From NCBI GenBank assembly GCA_038225475.1, contig JBBRRA010000009.1:1-64000 (forward strand): a stretch of DNA of 64,000 bases. Direction: 5' to 3'. The position numbers and the translations under genes were made by a program. Origin of the DNA: Polymorphobacter_B sp038225475 (GTDB lineage Bacteria; Pseudomonadota; Alphaproteobacteria; Sphingomonadales; Sphingomonadaceae). Of the stretch, positions 61,292 to 64,000 are shown one piece after another; position 1 is the first letter of the stretch; each line of letters starts with the position of its first letter. The notes below the pieces were generated by a model. That model was not told the origin of the DNA. It made no database searches and saw nothing but the letters and a program-made list of their open reading frames with translations.

Positions 61292-62430
61292 AGCAGGACC
61301 AGATGGTCGCGGTGAACGAGCGCAGCGCGCGGCGCATAGCCGAGCAGTTGCGCCTGCGCCTCGTTGCGCGTGCCGATGATGCGCGCCGCATCGCCGGCGT
61401 CATACCCCGCCAGCCCGCGTGCCACCGCGCCGCCGGGGCCGATAATCTCCACCGCGTCGCCGCGCGCGAACTGCCCCTCGATGCGGACCGCACCCGCCGC
61501 GAGCAGGCTGCGCCCCTGCCTCAGCGCAGCGGCGGCTCCGGCATCGACGAACACGCGCCCGGCCATCGTCAGCCGCCCTGCCAGCCACGCCTTTTTGGCG
61601 CGCGCGCCTTCGCCGGCAATGAACACCGTGCCGCGGGCGCTATCGTCGAAGCGCGCCAGCGGCTGGGCAACGCGCCCGTCGACGATGGCGAGGTGAATCC
61701 CCGCCGCAAGCGCGATCTTTGCCGCCTGCAGCTTCGCCACCATGCCGCCCGAACCCAACCCCGAACGGCTGGTCGGGGCGGCCATCGCCTCGGTCGCGGC
61801 GTCGAGCATGGTCACCGTGTCGATCAGCGTCGCGGTCGGATCGCTGCCCGGGTCGGCGGTGTACAACCCGTCGATGTCCGACAGCAGGATGACCCCCGCC
61901 GCGCCCGCCGCCTGGCCCGCGCGCGCGGCCAGCCGGTCGTTGTCGCCAAAGCGGATTTCGGCAGTCGCGACACTGTCGTTCTCGTTGAGCACCGGCACCA
62001 CGCCGAGCGCGAGCAGCCGGTCGAGCGTCGCTGCGACATTGAGGAAGCGCCGCCGGTCTTCGAGGTCGCCGAGCGTCAACAGGATTTGCGCTGCCTGGAT
62101 GCCGCGATTGCCGAGCAGGTCGGCATAGCAGCCGCTGAGCATGATCTGCCCGCACGCCGCTGCCGCCTGCGCATCCTCGAGGCTGGCGCGGCCGCCCTTG
62201 GGCAGGCCGAGGCGCTTGGCACCGAGTGCGACCGCGCCCGAGGAAACGATGACCACGCCCTGTCCCGCCGCGCGGCGCGCCGCAATATCGTCGAGCACGC
62301 CTGCCAGCCAGTCGCGCCGGACGTCGCCATCGGCGGTGACCAGCAGCGACGAGCCGATCTTGACGACCAGCCGCGGGCACGCTGCCGGGGCAAAGCGCGC
62401 GACGCGCGCGTCTAGGAGAACGGCGTCCAC
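61288..62430 (-). CDS. proB: Glutamate 5-kinase
   Basis: Amino-acid-kinase of 380 residues, first and regulated step of proline synthesis, with a C-terminal PUA domain (about residues 285-380). V-K-I-G-S-S-L near 20 and V-S-S-G-A-V-A-L-G near 58 mark the ATP and substrate sites. The GTG at 62430 overlaps the obgE 3' end by 19 bases, with AGGCAAG upstream. Confidence 0.94.
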   Translation of the reverse strand: MDAVLLDARVARFAPAACPRLVVKIGSSLLVTADGDVRRDWLAGVLDDIAARRAAGQGVVIVSSGAVALGAKRLGLPKGGRASLEDAQAAAACGQIMLSGCYADLLGNRGIQAAQILLTLGDLEDRRRFLNVAATLDRLLALGVVPVLNENDSVATAEIRFGDNDRLAARAGQAAGAAGVILLSDIDGLYTADPGSDPTATLIDTVTMLDAATEAMAAPTSRSGLGSGGMVAKLQAAKIALAAGIHLAIVDGRVAQPLARFDDSARGTVFIAGEGARAKKAWLAGRLTMAGRVFVDAGAAAALRQGRSLLAAGAVRIEGQFARGDAVEIIGPGGAVARGLAGYDAGDAARIIGTRNEAQAQLLGYAPRAALVHRDHLVLL

Positions 62431-63443
62431 GCGACTTGCCTCGCGCCATCGGCCTTGGCGCGCCCGACCGCCTCGACCAGCCGGTCGAGCACCGGTTCGA
62501 GCCCCGAGCGCGTCGCCGCCGACAGCAGCAGCACTTCGCCGCCGGTGACCTTGGCGAGCGCCTTTTGCCGTTTGGCGAGCAGCTTGGGCTCGACAAGGTC
62601 GCATTTACTCAACGCGACGATCTCGTCCTTGTCCTCGAGCCCCGCGCCATAGGCATCGAGTTCGTCGCGGACGACGCGGTAGTTTTCGGCCGGATCGGGC
62701 TCGTCGGCGGCCACAAGATGCAACAGGATACGGCAGCGCTCGATATGCCCAAGGAAGCGGTCGCCGATCCCGACGCCGTCGGCGGCACCGGCGATCAACC
62801 CCGGAATATCGGCGAGCACGAATTCCTGCCCCTTATAGCCGACCACGCCGAGCTGCGGCTTCAGCGTCGTGAACGGGTACGCCCCGACCTTGGCATGCGC
62901 GTTGGTCACCGCGTTGAGCAGCGTCGATTTGCCCGCGTTCGGCATGCCGAGCAGCCCGGCGTCGGCAATCAGCTTGAGCCGCAACCACACCCATAGCTCC
63001 TCGCCGGGCGCGCCGGGCGAGAACTCGCGCGGCGCGCGGTTGGTCGAGCTTTTGAAAAACGCGTTGCCCTTGCCGCCTTCGCCGCCGCGCAGCACCACGA
63101 GCCGCTGCCCGACTTCGGTGAAGTCGGCGAGCATTTCGCCCTGATCGTCATCGAAGATCTGCGTGCCGAGCGGCACCTTGATCAGCTGATCGTTCGCGCC
63201 CGCGCCGGTGCGGTCGCGGCCCATGCCGTGCTGGCCGCGCCCGGCCTTGAAATGCTGCGAATAGCGAAAGTCGATCAGCGTGTTGAGCCCGGCGACGCTT
63301 TCGAAAATGATATTGCCGCCGCGCCCGCCGTCGCCGCCGTCGGGGCCGCCGAATTCTTCGTACTTTTCACGGCGGAACGATACCGCGCCGTCGCCGCCCG
63401 CGCCCGAGCGCAGGTAGATTTTTGCTTGATCGAGAAACTTCAT
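62412..63443 (-). CDS. obgE: GTPase ObgE/CgtA
   Basis: Essential ribosome-assembly GTPase of 343 residues. The glycine-rich Obg fold fills residues 1-158; G1 is G-M-P-N-A-G-K-S-T at 166-174 and G3 D-I-P-G-L-I near 213. The divergent C-terminal domain of E. coli ObgE is largely absent, as in many alphaproteobacteria. It shares a direction with proB and lies 39 bases after the histidine kinase. Confidence 0.96.
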   Translation of the reverse strand: MKFLDQAKIYLRSGAGGDGAVSFRREKYEEFGGPDGGDGGRGGNIIFESVAGLNTLIDFRYSQHFKAGRGQHGMGRDRTGAGANDQLIKVPLGTQIFDDDQGEMLADFTEVGQRLVVLRGGEGGKGNAFFKSSTNRAPREFSPGAPGEELWVWLRLKLIADAGLLGMPNAGKSTLLNAVTNAHAKVGAYPFTTLKPQLGVVGYKGQEFVLADIPGLIAGAADGVGIGDRFLGHIERCRILLHLVAADEPDPAENYRVVRDELDAYGAGLEDKDEIVALSKCDLVEPKLLAKRQKALAKVTGGEVLLLSAATRSGLEPVLDRLVEAVGRAKADGARQVAWTPFS

Positions 63444-63482
63444 GGCCGACCCTGTGGCGCAAACCGGCGGTTTTGGCCAGCC

Positions 63483-64000
63483 TCAGTCGCCCGACTGGGC
63501 AAAGCGCAGCGTGAAATGCGCCCCCGGCCCGCTGCCCATCTCGATCGTGCCACCAAGCTGCCCCGCCATGGCGCGCAGCAACCGCTGACCCGTGCCCGTC
63601 CCCGCGGGCGGGCGTTCGGCATCGATGCCGACGCCGTCGTCGTCAACGCCGAGGACGAGCTGGTCGTTCTCGGCGCGCAGGCGCACGCGAATGGTTCCCG
63701 TGCGGTTATCGGGGAACGCATATTTGAGCGCGTTCTGCACGAGTTCGTTGATGAACAACCCGAGCGTTACCGCGCGGCCCGATTCGAGCGGTACCGCCAC
63801 GGCATCGCAGCGGATTGAAATCGGGCGGCTGCCGACAAGGCTTGCCGCCAGCCCGGCGCACAGCTCGGCGACGAAGCTGCGTGTATCGACCACCGAGCTT
63901 TCGGTACCCAGCTGCAGCCGCGTGTAAACTTGCCCGAGCACGGTCAAGCGGCCCGCCGCCGAGGTGAGCGCCAGCTGCGCATCGTCGAGCGTGGTCGCGC
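63483..64000 (-). CDS. Sensor histidine kinase, C-terminal part (HisKA_2/HWE-like)
   Basis: Only the last 172 or so residues are inside the window; the N-terminus lies beyond 64000. The visible part holds the end of a dimerisation/phosphoacceptor helix (A-A-G-R-L-T-V-L-G-Q-V-Y) and an ATPase domain with N box E-L-V-Q-N-A-L-K-Y-A-F, G1 D-D-D-G-V-G-I and G2 G-T-G-T-G-Q. Spacing fits the HisKA_2/HWE kinases common in alphaproteobacteria. Input signal and the phosphorylated His are not visible. Confidence 0.85.
   Translation of the reverse strand, partial: ATTLDDAQLALTSAAGRLTVLGQVYTRLQLGTESSVVDTRSFVAELCAGLAASLVGSRPISIRCDAVAVPLESGRAVTLGLFINELVQNALKYAFPDNRTGTIRVRLRAENDQLVLGVDDDGVGIDAERPPAGTGTGQRLLRAMAGQLGGTIEMGSGPGAHFTLRFAQSGD

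Overview
The window is very GC-rich and gene-dense. It comes from an alphaproteobacterium, most likely of the order Sphingomonadales. The evidence is an F1-only ATP synthase operon (atpHAGDC), the tsaB-rimI-mucR-fur-plsC-miaB-phoH-ybeY-corC-lnt-metK-trmB block, secB divergent from a Tim44-like/mltA/smr operon, and a large hopanoid cluster with hpnI, hpnJ and hpnK. The genus cannot be fixed from the sequence. No rRNA, tRNA, CRISPR array, insertion sequence or prophage was seen.

Layout. (1) 1-21.7 kb: hopanoid region. A patatin-like protein and the RND transporter HpnN lie on the plus strand, HpnM on the minus strand and the radical SAM enzyme HpnH on the plus strand. A long minus-strand operon then reads, in transcription order: TPR protein, hpnI, hpnJ, hpnK, a diiron ferritin-like protein, hpnL-like, hpnA, hpnB, hpnC, hpnD, hpnE, a VapBC45-type toxin-antitoxin pair, shc, hpnG. 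Together these cover farnesyl diphosphate to squalene (HpnCDE), cyclisation (Shc), C35 side-chain addition (HpnH, HpnG), glucosaminyl and cyclitol-ether head group (HpnI, HpnK, HpnJ) and transport (HpnN, HpnM). (2) 21.9-27 kb: F1 ATP synthase. (3) 27-31 kb: an acyl-ACP-desaturase-like protein, an exported methyltransferase, Smr, MltA and a Tim44-like protein. (4) 31.1-38 kb: secB, murJ, trpS, a Gly/Tyr-rich lipoprotein, a universal stress protein, nfuA, a nitroreductase, tsaB and rimI. (5) 38-48.9 kb: mucR, fur, then a tightly packed plsC-miaB-phoH-ybeY-corC-lnt run, an AT-rich acyltransferase inserted on the opposite strand, metK and trmB. (6) 48.9-64 kb: an isochorismatase-fold hydrolase, accA, a Nudix protein, two unknown proteins, a DUF1674 protein, gpsA, tsaD divergent from hemC-hemD and a mitofilin-like protein, a DctA-type symporter, rlmH-rsfS-nadD-proA-proB, obgE, and the C-terminal part of a sensor histidine kinase cut by the window end.

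The commonest junction is a 4-base overlap of stop and start (ATGA, GTGA or TTGA), which points to pervasive translational coupling and fixes many GTG and TTG starts. The most unusual points are the toxin-antitoxin pair translationally spliced into the hopanoid operon, the unassigned diiron protein in the same operon, convergent hopanoid genes overlapping by 41 and 81 bases, and intercistronic hairpins just after the genes of the three-copy ATP synthase subunits.
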